Source: Stenogyne calaminthoides
Lineage: Eukaryota > Streptophyta > Magnoliopsida > Lamiales > Lamiaceae
Assembly: GCA_037126765.1 (NCBI GenBank)
Contig: JBBCBC010000002.1
Coordinates: 16,647,853 to 16,711,852 of the forward strand
Length of the DNA: 64,000 nucleotides
Direction of reading: 5' to 3'
Shown: in pieces, positions 22,017 through 33,380 of the stretch
How positions within the stretch are numbered: the stretch's first letter is position 1
Layout of the letters: every line of letters begins with the position of its first letter
The notes under the pieces: generated by a model
Told to the model about the DNA's origin: nothing
Database searches by the model: none
The model's input: the letters and a program-made list of their open reading frames with translations, nothing else
Position numbers and translations under genes: made by a program

Positions 22017-23148
22017 GTCCTGCACCAACTAATGCAAATGTTCAGATCACTCCTCTTGCTGTAGAGGAACTTAAGGAGGAGATGACGAGTCAATTTTGGG
22101 CTCTGAATATCGAACTGTCACACCTTTTTGATGCAACCAAAAAGGGGGAAGGAAAAGATCAAGAAAAACAGATGTAGATGGTAACTTTTGATGCGAAATT
22201 ACCAAAAGCCACCTCATCTGATATACCTGAAATCACTCCGTCTGAAGTCAAAATCATTCCTTCTGATGCCACTCCTTCTGAAGACCTGAAGCTAACTGTG
22301 GAGCAACACAATAAGGAGATCGAGGCTCAAGGAAAAGAAATCACTGAGCAGAAGTCAACTTTGTCTGAGGTTGTTGCCAGAGTTGACAAAATCGAAGATT
22401 TCTCTTCTTCTGTGCAGAAAAGGATGGAATCTGATGATCAGGCAAAAAACCTTAAACTTGCTAAGAAACTACTTGCAGAAGAGGCAAGGGCAAGATGATA
22501 AAATCAACTGCTGAAGCTCAGGGACAAGGTCAGATAACCTCTACCAGATCCAGAAGCCAGTTGTCACCTGAGCAGATTCAAGAACAGAAAATCAGACAGA
22601 AGGTAATAGATGCTGGCCTTAAGAAGCGGAAAATGGCAGAAGCTGAAGGACTTAACATCGCATACATTCGAAAGCAGAGAAAGAAGGAAGCTGCTGCAGA
22701 GGATATTGACTGGGAAGAGAGAGCCTTTCCGGCTAATGTTAAAGACATCATATGTGCTCAGGAAGATCTGCTTCCTGAGTGGGACCAGATCAGGGCAGAA
22801 TGGTTGTGTGATGTGTACATCTTGGAGATGATTCCGATTCATCAAGACCAAGTTGCTAATGTTGATGAATTCTGGAACTGGTTAGAAACAAAGTACCCTG
22901 ATTTCTACTAGATTGTTATGAAGGAAGGGAAGATTATGACGTTAATACTTGAAGCTCCTCCCTTCGAACAACTTCTCCCACCTCTGCGTCCAGATAAGAA
23001 TCTTGATCTTGTCCGGTTTAAGAAAGCCTATTATGCATTTGCAAAGAAAGGAGGGATCATAGGGAGAGATAGACTGGAGCAGCTGATGCAAAGGATGTAT
23101 AGACTTTTTGGTATCCCGGAAGAACTTCAAAAATTCAGGCACGCATGA
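22017..23148 (+). pseudogene. D1 aORF, part 3 (coiled coil and C-terminal domain)
   Basis: The codon split by the C insertion rejoins in phase (glycine, then PAPTNANVQ). Next come an amphipathic coiled-coil-like region (EQHNKEIEAQGKEITEQKST; VARVDKIEDFSSSVQKRM), a basic Q-rich segment, and a C-terminal domain with WDQIRAEWLCDVYILEMIP and DEFWNWLETKYPDFY. It ends LFGIPEELQKFRHA at a TGA. TAG stops lie at 22175-22177 and 22909-22911. The second is CAG in D2 (DFYQTVMKEGK). A frameshift near 22490 offsets the earlier one, keeping the net length a multiple of three. The A and 26.6 kb copies share the WINLA/YPEYLQ-type C-terminal pattern. Confidence 0.7.
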
Positions 23149-23341
23149 AGAAGACATCTTAGTATCAGATGATAGGTATTTTCTGTAATCTCGCATTTAT
23201 CTTAATAAAATATCCTATTTTTTATGATTCTAAGACAACGCCTCATTGTCTTCTGATGTGCATTTTATTTATTATCTGCATTTCATTCATGTCATTTGTT
23301 TTTCTGATTAAGTGTTTTGGTTCCATCAAAAAAGGGGAAAT
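23149..23341 (+). other. D1 3' untranslated region and polypurine tract
   Basis: A short noncoding stretch ends with AAAAAAGGGGAAAT at 23328-23341, immediately before the LTR TG. This is a standard polypurine tract and fixes the orientation of D1 as plus. Confidence 0.85.
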
Positions 23342-26300
23342 TGTTGGGAAATTTGTATTTAGTTTTGATGGAAGTTCCAAAATAGATTGTAATAGGACCA
23401 GTCAGACCTGTTAGCTGACTGATGACTTAGAATCAGGATAGGATGACCAACTGAAATGTATAGACAACTGATGTATTAAATAGGTCACATATTGAGGGGG
23501 AACTCAATATGTATAGGTCAGGTAACAAGATCAGAAGACCAGATGGAGTCAGAAGACAAGACGGGTCAGAAGAGCAGAAGAACAGATGAGGTCAGCATAC
23601 ATGACAAGGCAGAAGACCAGTTAGTCAGATGATCAAGTGAAGACATGAAGCTAAAATTTTAGAAGACCTGAAGATCAGATGACTACCAGAAGATGAAGAC
23701 CAGAAGACCTACATCAGCCGAGTTTGCTAGTTGAGCTAAGACAACTTGCACCTGAAGACTCTATTAGGTAGACTGATCAGTTTTATCTGATCAGGTCAGC
23801 TCACACCAGGTGTCAACTGAAGTTACACCAGTCATACGTTGTTGATCTGAATAAGAAGAATGTCAACTTTAGTTGGTAGAACAAACACTGAAAAGTGTAC
23901 TTGTTAACCAATGAGAACAACACACGTATGTACGGAGCTGACAATACGGGATTCGTCAGCTGCTAAGTCAAACGGCTATAAAGGACAACTATTCACGCTT
24001 TCGGCCATGCCGTTCCTGAAGCACGTCAAATCAATCTTGCAACCTACCAAAAATAGCCTGAAATTCAAATTGCTCTCCAACTGTTCTTTGATTTTGAGGT
24101 CTATAAATATGGTATCACTCTTCATAGTGAAGACACATAAATTATCATCAAGCTCAAGCTATAGTAAAATTTTTGTTGGGATATTTTAGTTTTGATGAAT
24201 TATGCCAAAACATTATCAACTTGTGTTATTGAAGCTAATTTACAGATAACAAGTTGAGGGGGAACGAGAGAACAAAAAAATCAGACGAAGATGATCGAGA
24301 TCAGGCGAAGCTGCAGACGAGACTGATCGAGATCAGATGAGTAAGAAGAGTTCCGGAGTCAACTGATGAGCTGAGCAAAATCAAGAGAAGAAAACTAAGC
24401 CACCGACGTAAGATCGATGACCAGATGACCCGATCAAATGACCGTAATCGGACTGATCGATGATCGTAAGAAAGACGAGCCTGATCCGGTGATCAAAGAG
24501 CGCATAAACCGATCGAAAGAAACCCACCGTAAGATCGTAAGAAAAGGTTGCGATCGGAAAGAGGAGTACCGAGATCGACGAGATCGACGGATCGAGATCG
24601 ATATGAAGATGAGCAATTGATCAAGATCGACGTGATTGAGATCGATGTGCTAAACCGATATGCTAACCTAATATGCTAATCTCGATGTACTAATCGATGC
24701 GATAAACCGATATGCCGACTGATGCTACATCGACCGATCATGAGAGTTGATAAGATCAGGCGAGAAGAAATCAGATATCAGAAAACCAAAAATCAAAGAT
24801 ACCGACGACGAAAGAAGTCATCGGAAGAGAAGTCATCCAAGTCATATTCACCGAGAATCGTAACGCCATCGATGATCGGTTAACTGATCTGCTAGTGACC
24901 AAGGTCGGGATGTCCGGGTTAGAAGAATCGAACTCAGTTAGCACGAGTGTCAAGATACCGATCGATAAGGTCCATTAAGAGAAGTCTGCTGAATCAAGAA
25001 TCCTGAGTCCAAGGAAGCCTGAGTTCGAAGAAGCTGAGGATCAGATAAACCTGGAGACTCAGAAGATCCTGAAGAATATAGCCGTTAGATTCAGCTGACA
25101 AGGACCAATGAGAGGAAGACAACCAGCCTGAAAAAGCTGCAGAAGCTACAGAATAGTATAGATTTGAATGTGACTCCTTCCAACGGTAACATTCAAATCC
25201 ACACTATAAATACAAGATCTTCCTTCATTATCAAGTGTGGAGAATATGCAAAAGATGCTACAGAGCCAAGAGCCTTATATTCAAGCATTCCCACCATAGA
25301 ACACAAGTCTGTAGATATACAAATATATTCAAAGAGTGTTCTAGAACCCAATCTAAGCAACCCACGATGTATCCTAAGCTTAGAGAGATTTTCCCAACCT
25401 TAGCATTGAGGCTAAACAAATGTAAGGGAAAATCTTAACCTAGTTGGAAACCAAACAATCTTATACCCAAACTCAAGAGTTGGCTAAGTTTGTAGGTGAG
25501 TGTGAACTCGGTAAACATCTAGCAATCCCGAAAGGGAGGGTAGGCAATCCCGTAAGGGTGATAAGTCCCGTTTGAGTGTGAACTCGGTAAACATCTGTTG
25601 GGTGTTGGACTAACACGTTAAACTAAGTCCAGTTGGTTAAGTTGGTGCCCCTGATGATAGGGAAGAGTGGATGTAGGAGTTGAACTCCGAACCACTATAA
25701 AATCGTGTGTTCTTTATTGCTTTATGTTCTTATTTGTCTACGCATTCGATTATTAGCAAAAAAACACACATCGATCTTAAAAACAAAAATCTGTAATCAC
25801 CATTCCTTCACCCCTGTTTTATATGCATCGAAATTTATGTTTGCTTCCGCACGCGCAAAATGGATTTTCCCACCGGGACCAACAATTTCCGCACGAAGAA
25901 CACAAAACTCAAGTTTATTTTATAAGTGTTCATCCCATTAGTTCTTAGCATAGAAATCTCATCCTCTAGCTTTAGGCTACATAAACACTAGGATAGATTT
26001 CCAGTTGGAACAAACAACAAATCTTTACCCAAACCCAAAAGTTAGGTTAAGTTTGTTTTGCAAGATTTCAGACTAGGGTTTCTAGTTCTGATTTCGGGGA
26101 TCGGATTGAGTGAGAACTCTATAAACATCTATTGGTTGTACTGTGTTGGACTAACACAATAAACTAAGTTCAGTTGGTTAAGTTGGTGCCCCTTGTGATA
26201 GGAAAGAGTGGACGTAGGACTGGTTGTCCGAACCACTATAAAAATCTTGTGTGTATTTACTTGCTCTTAATTGCTTTACACTACTGCACACAACTGAGTT

Positions 26301-26648
26301 TAAACTGCGTACATATTATGAGTTGGAATCAGCTTGCACCAAGCAACTGATCTGATCAGTTTGACACTTTAGTCATCTGATTGAAAACAGACTGCAGAAA
26401 CTGATTTGTTAAAACTGATTTTTCACACGGGTTAAAACTAGCTTTCGCACATCAGTTAAACTGATAGACACCGAACTAATCTGCCATCAGGCATCAGTAA
26501 GTTGGATATCAGTCTAAATTGATTCACTCGCACTCTGATCAGGCAACCTGCCATCACACCTGATCTTGCACGAAAAGTTTTTTTTCAGAAGTCTATTCAC
26601 CCATCCCCTCTATACTTCTGCCCTCACGAAACCCGTTCGAGACCTACA
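23342..26648 (+). repeat. 3' LTR of D1, split by solo LTR E1
   Basis: TGTTGGGAAATTTGTATTT...GACCTACA. The left half is 23342-24173 and the right half resumes at 25885 after the E1 insertion, for a net length of about 1.59 kb. It matches the D2 LTRs (33381-35060 and 53081-54742) in reverse orientation. A TATA box (GGTCTATAAATATGG) is near 24099-24113. The bases after the LTR end are taaaa; the other end of D1 is not visible, so no duplication can be checked. Confidence 0.88.
24174..25884 (+). mobile_element. Solo LTR of family E (E1, 1711 bp)
   Basis: TGTTGGGATATTTTAG...CGGGACCAACA inside the D1 3' LTR, with atttt on the left and atttc on the right, a 4/5 duplication. A TATA box is near 25203-25213. 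The part 24290-25010 shows CG in place of CAG/CTG very densely compared with the E2 copy at 28830-29560, for example atcgatgtgctaaaccgat here versus atcagatgtgctaaactgat there. Confidence 0.88.
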
Positions 26649-27094
26649 TAAAATATAAGTGGAAGATAATGAGATATTATCTTACATGAACACAAAAGGT
26701 AAGTTTTCATTGATGTGAGATAAGAATTACATAGTACAATGAAAATATGAAAGATATAACAAAAAGATGTCTGATCTTCAGTCCTCTTCAATCTCATCTT
26801 CAGGAACTTCAAGGTTAAACATCCCAAAGTATCTCTTCTTTAGTTCATCTCTTTCCTTGATGATCTCAGGAGCTGAAGAGCATATCCAGCAATTTCCCGA
26901 GAAATGGTAGTCTCATCCACAAAACCTTTCTCAAATCTTGGAAGAGGATACATGTATGGCCCTGGAGCAGTGATTTGAGTATTACTCTCATATGCCAGAT
27001 TTATCCATTTTTGCAGATACTCAGGATAGAATGTTAATAGATATTCAATGAATGCTTCATTCTTATCTGAGCTGCTCCCTCTCCGGACTATCAT
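26649..27094 (-). pseudogene. C-terminal scrap of another aORF
   Basis: The minus strand encodes NEAFIEYLLTFYPEYLQKWINLAYESN and APGPYMYPLPRFEKGF, then after a frameshift the end FNLEVPEDE. This corresponds closely to the last 100 codons of the element A aORF. It is joined on the right, near 27095, to host gene sequence, and D1 ends against it on the left. It is therefore what remains of an older A-like element. Confidence 0.7.
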
Positions 27095-27494
27095 CATTAT
27101 CATCCGGCAGAATATCGTTAAATATTGGCTCTCTAAACCTTAATTCTTCAACATGAATATCATCTCTAGCTAAATGATCAGGAAAAGAAAATTTTCCAAC
27201 ATTCTGATCATTAATGTGTCGATTGCTAGATCCACTAACTGCATTTGACATAAAATAATAATTATATAACAAAAAAAATGTAAAATAACTAATAACACTT
27301 ATAATAATATATAGTAATAATGAAATTTTTTGATAAACATAATAATATAATATGAGTATCATTGGTAACTTTGGGATTTTGTTGTTTTACATACATATCC
27401 TTGCTTGAACTATCAAACGTATCTCCAAATACGTAACGAAAAATTGATGACGAAGCGGTGTTTGTACGTCCATTAATTTCAGAATCTTTATTGC
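27095..27494 (-). CDS. Two in-phase exons of an unidentified spliced gene
   Basis: On the minus strand, exon 27494-27395 follows a TTTTTTGTGTAG acceptor and ends at a GTATGT donor. Exon 27238-27095 follows a CAAATGCAG acceptor. Joined, the split codon gives isoleucine and the frame stays open: NKDSEINGRTNTASSSIF... then SGSSNRHINDQNVGKFSF and an acidic end DDNDDSP. The right exon is cut at about 27095 by the aORF scrap. I do not recognise the protein. It may belong to the gene starting near 31065 or be a separate one. Confidence 0.45.
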
Positions 27495-28276
27495 CTACAC
27501 AAAAAATTGAAATATAAAGTAAGTAGGTTAACATTTAAGCAAAAGAAATTATAAAAAAAAATTGTAAACTACAAGTTTTTTAAAAAATATCACTAAATAA
27601 ACTTATAAAATAAATATAAAAAAAGTACTTTGTCCTAAATAAATAATATTAAAATGATACGTGAACAATATAATTATTTTCTTTAATTATCAACATAATG
27701 TAATATTTCAAAAAATCAGTATAATTAATAGATATAATATTTTTGGAAGGTGTATGTAAAACAAAAATAAAGCAGTTATGGTCTTGAAAATAAGTCAGTC
27801 CAATGAAAAATAAATTACCAAAAAATATTAATTATAATGACATTTATTCAAAAAGAAAAGACTTTGGACAAATTTCCAAAAATAGGATATATTACATAAT
27901 ATATTACATGGTCAAAATAACCTATGGTAAGATATAATATATTATTTGGTATAAGTTAACAAATTATAAATTGCACATTAAATTATTTGTCATATTAATA
28001 ATAATTGTAAATTTAAGAACATTTATCCCAAACTTTATATTATCTTAATATAAAACTAATATTGATCTTGAACATAATTACCCAATAACTAATATAGTTA
28101 ATTATATTCATATAAAACTAATATTGATCTTGAACATGATTACCCAATAACTAACATAGTTAATCAGTCAATAAAATATTAAAATAAAAGAATTGTTGGT
28201 GGGAAAACCAGGAATAAATTATTATACTTTTTAAAGTATAAAAAACATAAATTCAAATTTAAAAAAAAAAACATAC
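27495..28276. other. AT-rich intron-like DNA
   Basis: Very AT-rich, with short direct duplications (for example ATATTGATCTTGAACAT near 28060 and 28119) and no open frame of note. It is consistent with intron of the minus-strand gene. Confidence 0.35.
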
Positions 28277-28355
28277 CTTGTGCATTTTCCTGATTTGTAG
28301 ATTGATTTTGGTTGATAATTTCTGAACTTAGTAGCTTCCTCATTATTCAATATAG
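28277..28355 (-). CDS. Candidate 79-bp internal exon
   Basis: On the minus strand the interval is bounded by a TTTTTTAG acceptor and a CACAAG/GTATGT donor and has one open frame (NNEEATKFRNYQPKSIYKSG). Its phase does not join directly to the exon at 27494, so at least one further exon or a different partner is required. The protein is not recognised. Confidence 0.35.
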
Positions 28356-28717
28356 CTAAAAAATAACACAAAACAAAAAAAGTTAACAGTATAATAAAAC
28401 AATTTAAGATTATATTATTATTTATTTAACCATAACAAACAATCATGATTTGACGATATGAGTAAAAAAATGTAATAGCATATATATAACAAATAAGAAA
28501 CTTAATACTAAAAAATACACGTAGTTTTAAGAAAATAACTAAATGTTATATATCAACATATAAAATTATTATTGATTTAGGAAATGATTATCTAAGACCT
28601 AATATAGGTAATCAATCAATAAAATATTTATAAAAAAAAGTGTCGTTAAGGACATATCAGAAAAAAAAGATTTGATGGTTTCACACAATTATATTAATAA
28701 TTTTTTTAATAATACAT

Positions 28718-30457
28718 TGTTGGGATATTTTTAGTTTTGGTGAATTATGCCAAAACATTATCAACTTGTGTTATTGAAGCTAATTTACAGATAACAAGTT
28801 GAGGGGGAACGAGAGAACAGATTGAGGGGGAACTCACGAAATCAGACGAAGATGATCGAGATCAGACGAGACTGATCGAGATCAGATGAGTTAAATGAGT
28901 TCCGAGTCAACTGATGAGCTGAGCAAAATCAGAAGAGAAGATAAGCTAAGCCAGCTGATCAGAAGACCAGATGGCCGGATGACCTGATCAGATGACCATA
29001 ACAGACCTGATCAGATGATCAGAAGAACAGTCGAGCTGATATAATGATCAGAAGAGCAGACAAGCTGATCAGAAAGAAACTGACCAGAAGAACAGAAGAG
29101 AAGGTTGCAGATCAGAAAAGGAGCAGATGAGACTGATCGAGATCAGACGTGATCGAGATCAGATATGAAGATGAGCAGATGATCAAGATCAGACGTGATT
29201 GAGATCAGATGTGCTAAACTGATATGCTAACTTAATATGCTAACCTGATGTACTAATCTGATGCAGATAACCTGATATGCTGACCTGATGCTATACTGAT
29301 CGGACCATGTGAGCTGATCAGATCAGGCGAGAAGAAATCAGATATCAGAAAACCAGAAATCTGCATACGAGATCAGGAAAGAAGTCATCAGAAGAGAAGT
29401 CATCTGAAGTCATATTCACTGAGAATCAGAACGCTGCTGATGATCAGTTAGCCTGAGTGCTAGTGACCTGAAGGTCAGATTGTCTGAAGACAGAAGAAGC
29501 TGAACTCAGTTAGCCTGAGTATCAGTATGACTGATCAGACAAGGCCCGCTGAAGAGAAGTCCGCTAAATCAAGAATCCTAAAGACTCAGAAGATCCTGAA
29601 GATTATATCCGTTAGATTCAGCTAACGTGGACCAATGAGAGGAAGACAACCAGCCTGAAAAAGCTGCTGTACTTACAAGATTAGTATGGATTTGAATGTG
29701 ATTCTCTCCAACGGTAACATTCAAATCCACACTATAAATACAAGGTCTTTCATCATTCTAAGTGGTGGAAAAATGCGTGAAACATCCATCAAGCCAAATC
29801 ATCTAGCATTCCCACCATAGAACACAGAGAAAGAAATACACGCATATATTCAAGAGTGTTCTAGAACCCAATCTAAGCAACCCACGATGTATCCTAAAGC
29901 TTAGAGAGATTTTCCCAACCTTAGCATTGAGGCTAAACAAATGTAAGGGAAAATCTCAACCCAGTTGGAAACCAAACAAACCTTACCCAAATCAGTCGGT
30001 TAAGGTTGTAGGCGAGTGTGAACTCGGTAAACATCTAGCAATCCCGAAAGGGAGGTAGGCAATCCCGTGTGAGGGTGATAAGTCCCGTTGGAGTGTGAAC
30101 TCGGTAAACATCTGTAGGCAATCCCGTGGAGGGTGATAAGTCCCGTTTGAGTGTGAACTCGGTAAACATCTAGAGGCGAACCCGAGAGGGTGATAAGTCC
30201 AGTTGGAAGGAATTTCCCTAGGAACAGGGAGAGTGGATGTAGGAGCTTGAGCCTCCGAACCACTATACTTTGTTGTGTTGTTTACTGCTTTATGTTCTTA
30301 TATTGTCATATGCATTCGATTATAAGCAAAACACAACACATGAGCTTAAAACGCAAAAATTGGAATCACTCTGCCCTCACCCCTGTTTTATATGCATCGC
30401 TGTTAAAATGTTTTGCTTCTGCACGCGCAAAATGGGTTTTCTAAATCGGGACCATCA
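28718..30457 (+). mobile_element. Solo LTR of family E (E2, 1740 bp)
   Basis: TGTTGGGATATTTTTAG...CGGGACCATCA, bounded by the exact duplication tacat (28713-28717 and 30458-30462). It lies inside intron-like DNA of the minus-strand gene. A TATA box is near 29732-29741. The segment 28830-29560 is built almost wholly of CAGA, CTGATCAG and GATCAGA words, making it extraordinarily dense in CAG/CTG sites. Confidence 0.93.
30014..30172 (+). repeat. Tandem repeat inside LTR E2
   Basis: GAGTGTGAACTCGGTAAACA recurs at 30014, 30091 and 30149, with CAATCCCG and GGGTGATAAGTCCCGTT blocks between. LTR E1 carries two copies near 25500-25590, so copy number varies between insertions. Confidence 0.8.
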
Positions 30458-30482
30458 TACATTAATATAAATAAATAAAATT

Positions 30483-31065
30483 TTAAATATACAACAAAAA
30501 AAAATTAAAGCAATTTATATGAATGCAATATTTTTTTTCATAAACAACACAACTCGCGGCCTCTATTCTAGTAATAACATATTGGTCATCTATAATGTGT
30601 TCAATATTATTAAACTTGATAGTAACATGTGAATTGAAAATTGGATAACGATCAATACCTTCTCTATCAGCGAAATATGTTGTCGTACAGAGATTACGTT
30701 TATGCAGCAATTTACTGAGAAGAACTCGAAAGTGAACTGTTAAATATGTCATCCAACAATAATCTGCAAACATAACAATGATGAATCAAATACATAATAC
30801 GTAATTGTAAAAATTCACTTAATGACTATTTGAATTCTAAGGAATATATATCATCTAATCCAAACAATCACGGATAAATTATAATAAAATGCAAGGTTAA
30901 AATAAAAAATAAGAAAAAGTGTATTATATAAAAAATATATGAATGAATAGACAATTACAATACTTAAACACTTTATCGTCACTCACCTAAAATAATTTGA
31001 TGATGAAGAACTTCAAAGTTATATTGATTTAATGGATTTGTGGAGTTTGAGGAATTATTTATACA
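30483..31065 (-). CDS. Promoter, leader intron and first coding exon of an unidentified gene
   Basis: On the minus strand a TATA box (GTATAAATAATT) at 31056-31065 is followed by an A/C-rich leader that ends at TTTTAG/GTGAGT (exon end 30987). The acceptor TTTGCAG precedes 30763, and an ATG at 30752 opens an 89-codon frame starting MTYLTVHFRVLLSKLLHK and containing REGIDRYPIFNSHVTIKFN. I do not recognise the product. The LTR E2 insertion (30457) lies just downstream, and candidate exons at 28277-28355 and 27095-27494 follow on the same strand. All splice sites are predicted by eye. Confidence 0.4.
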
Positions 31066-31799
31066 CAAGAAGATGATGTTGATTTAGAATTAAGAGAAAA
31101 ATAATGCAATGATTACTCAAATGATATACTATTCAATGCATATTAATGGAATTATTATTTTTCAATCAATTTATATCCTACATCCTACATTGAAATGTGA
31201 AAGAGTGAAAAGAAGAATATAAAAGAGTTGTATATGATGTTGGTTTAACGCTTGTTATAAAATAATTAAATGAATATAGATATGTACACTAATTAGAAAC
31301 TTTAATACATTGCACTAATTAATCAATAGATTTGTCTTAAGGGCCAGATCATACGCAATAGAGCATTAGAATATATTAAAATAAAGAAAATTAAGGACAA
31401 ATAAGTTGAATTTCTTAAAACTATATGAGAATGTAATTTAAGATTGTTAATGTCATAAATAGTAATTGAATTTATACGGAAATTTGTTATTTTTATTTAT
31501 TGAAGATTTTGGTAAACAGTAGATTATGTTAAAATCCAATAAATATTATTAGAAAATATATAGGGAAGCAAGTTGGTGGGAAATATTATATCTTTGCATA
31601 TTTACAATTAAATAATAAATTGTATACACTTCATTTATGTTATATATTTATGGTATATATATATATATCTAACTTTCCTCTCAAAAAGTTAAAACAAATT
31701 AAAACATATACAATAGATGTTTAAACAAATTACATAAATACATATAATTCATTAATATAAACAGTATAACCTGATGGTAAAATTTAAAATATATAATCG
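31066..31799. other. AT-rich intergenic DNA
   Basis: Lies between the stop of the B3 gene and the promoter of the next gene on the same strand. AT-rich, with short TA runs near 31656-31670. I see no gene in it. It presumably holds the B3 terminator and upstream elements of the following gene. Confidence 0.35.
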
Positions 31800-32085
31800 T
31801 TACTGAAATATGGATACATTAATGTGCAACTCGTCAACATCAACCTCGAGAATTTTAAATACACAAAAATAACCAACTCTAATAGAGTTATCACACAAAA
31901 ATTGTTTGAATCCAGACTGGAAAATTAAACCTTTCCTTCTTGACACCAACTTTCCAACATTTTTCACCAACAAACAAACTTGAAAACTCGAAAGATGCAA
32001 TGTCGGACTTCTTATAATTCTTCCAGAAACACTTTGGAACAGTCTACATAAAGAGATAAAAATGTTATCACACACACAAACACAA

Positions 32086-32169
<84 letters not shown>

Positions 32170-32776
32170 TTGAAAAATTCAATTTTCATTTTATAATTAA
32201 CATACTAATAATATCTAAATAAAATTACATTAAAAATATCTTACCAGTCGACCTTTATAAAAATTTGATTCACCAATCAAGCAAGAGAATGAGACTGAAT
32301 CATATGCAACACAAACCAAACCTTGAGCACTACGACGACGCTTATTTCCATATTTCTCTTTAAAAAAAGTACATTAAAAAATTCAATGAAAAAAAAAGAT
32401 ATTTAATTTAATACATTTAAATTTATTTAAAATTCAAAACAATGATAAATTAATATTATATTACAAAACAATAACTAATACATTACATACCTTGATCATA
32501 CAATTTGCCTTTGTTTGAAAATATTGAAAGCAAACATCCATTCTGAGAATATATTTTAATCCAAATTGAAATAAGTCCATCATAGTATATAGAAATATAA
32601 TCAGTGTTGTTAACATTGTTAGCATCAACAAATGTTTGCCAACCATCACCAAATGTATAACTTAGTGTGTTTAAAATTTTTAGTTTTATAACCCAAAAAT
32701 CTCCATTCGGCTTCTGCAGATATATTGATTCTGGAAACTTTGCACCACGAATATCGGTCCATATTTGAAGAATTAC
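31800..32776 (-). pseudogene. B3-domain (REM-like) transcription factor, 3' exons
   Basis: Three minus-strand exons join in perfect phase. 32776-32491 encodes the second half of a B3 DNA-binding domain (IYLQKPNGDFWVIKLK, then FGDGWQTFVDANNV). 32357-32245 is a basic linker (KYGNKRRRSAQG). 32043-31800 is a second B3 domain (TVPKCFWKNYKKSD, SSLFVGEKCWKVGVKK, then GFKQFLCDNSIRVGYFCVFKIL). Donors are GTATGT and GTAAGA; acceptors are TATAG, TTAAAG and TATGTAG. One extra base near 31931-31940 shifts the last domain out of frame. Without it the frame would end at the TAA at 31800-31802. The upstream exon carrying the start of the first B3 domain is absent, because element A2 begins at 32833 and continues past the window. 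REM proteins are nuclear and bind DNA; the target is unknown. Confidence 0.8.
32069..32167. repeat. Compound (CA)n-(TA)n microsatellite in the B3 intron
   Basis: About 60 bases of CA repeats with a few interruptions pass directly into about 36 bases of TA repeats. It fills half of the 201-bp intron between the linker exon and the second B3 exon and begins about 25 bases from the acceptor. Confidence 0.95.
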
Positions 32777-32832
32777 CTATAAATAGAAATATGTTAGTAA
32801 AAATACATTAAAAAAAAGTATATATGAATACA

Positions 32833-33380
32833 TCTTGGGAGATGAATTTAATAAAAGATTTTGATTAGATCCCAAAACCCCTGAGTATGACATGTATCAG
32901 GACATCTTGGTAGTATAGGATCAGGACCAGGTTTCAATATATATTAGGGATCAGGATTATCTGCATCATGTATAGTCAGCAGATATAGATCAAGAAGAAT
33001 TAGAACTTACGTTTAAGTATATTGAAGACTCAGAGTATACTGAAGACTCGGAGTATACTGAAGAATCAGAAGACATTGAGTAACTCAGAAGAATCCTGAA
33101 GACCGAAAATCCTGAGGACTGTTTGTATACTGAACACAAGGACCCTGAACCACTATCTTAATGAAATAGTGTTATGTTCATTCCTATTACAATCAAACAG
33201 AATGTTAGACATTTGTGGACATTAAGGAACATATCAACTCAGAAAGGTCAACCTAAATAAAGTCGTTTGTTTGTCTCTGCTCAAAGGAAGATTTCGACCA
33301 ATGAGGAGGCAACAACAACGTACTTTACTGACACTGAAATTGACATCTCACTAAAGAAATGTCAGGACTGATATCTTCCA
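32833..33380 (+). repeat. A2 5' LTR, left portion
   Basis: Matches the beginning of the family A LTR (GAGATGAATTTAATAAA and GATCCCAAAACCCCTGAGTATGACATG). It contains short repeats of GTATACTGAAGACTC near 33015-33065. It ends at ttcca (33376-33380), the target duplicated by D2. Confidence 0.85.

Noticed and set aside
30000..30263. 87-codon minus-strand frame
   Set aside because: Spans the tandem repeat of LTR E2 and repeats the same peptide. It is a by-product of the repeat.
31800..32189. Minus-strand 129-codon frame including a long run of valine/cysteine and isoleucine/tyrosine
   Set aside because: The first half is a translation of the CA/TA microsatellite and intron. Only the part from 32043 down is coding (B3 exon).
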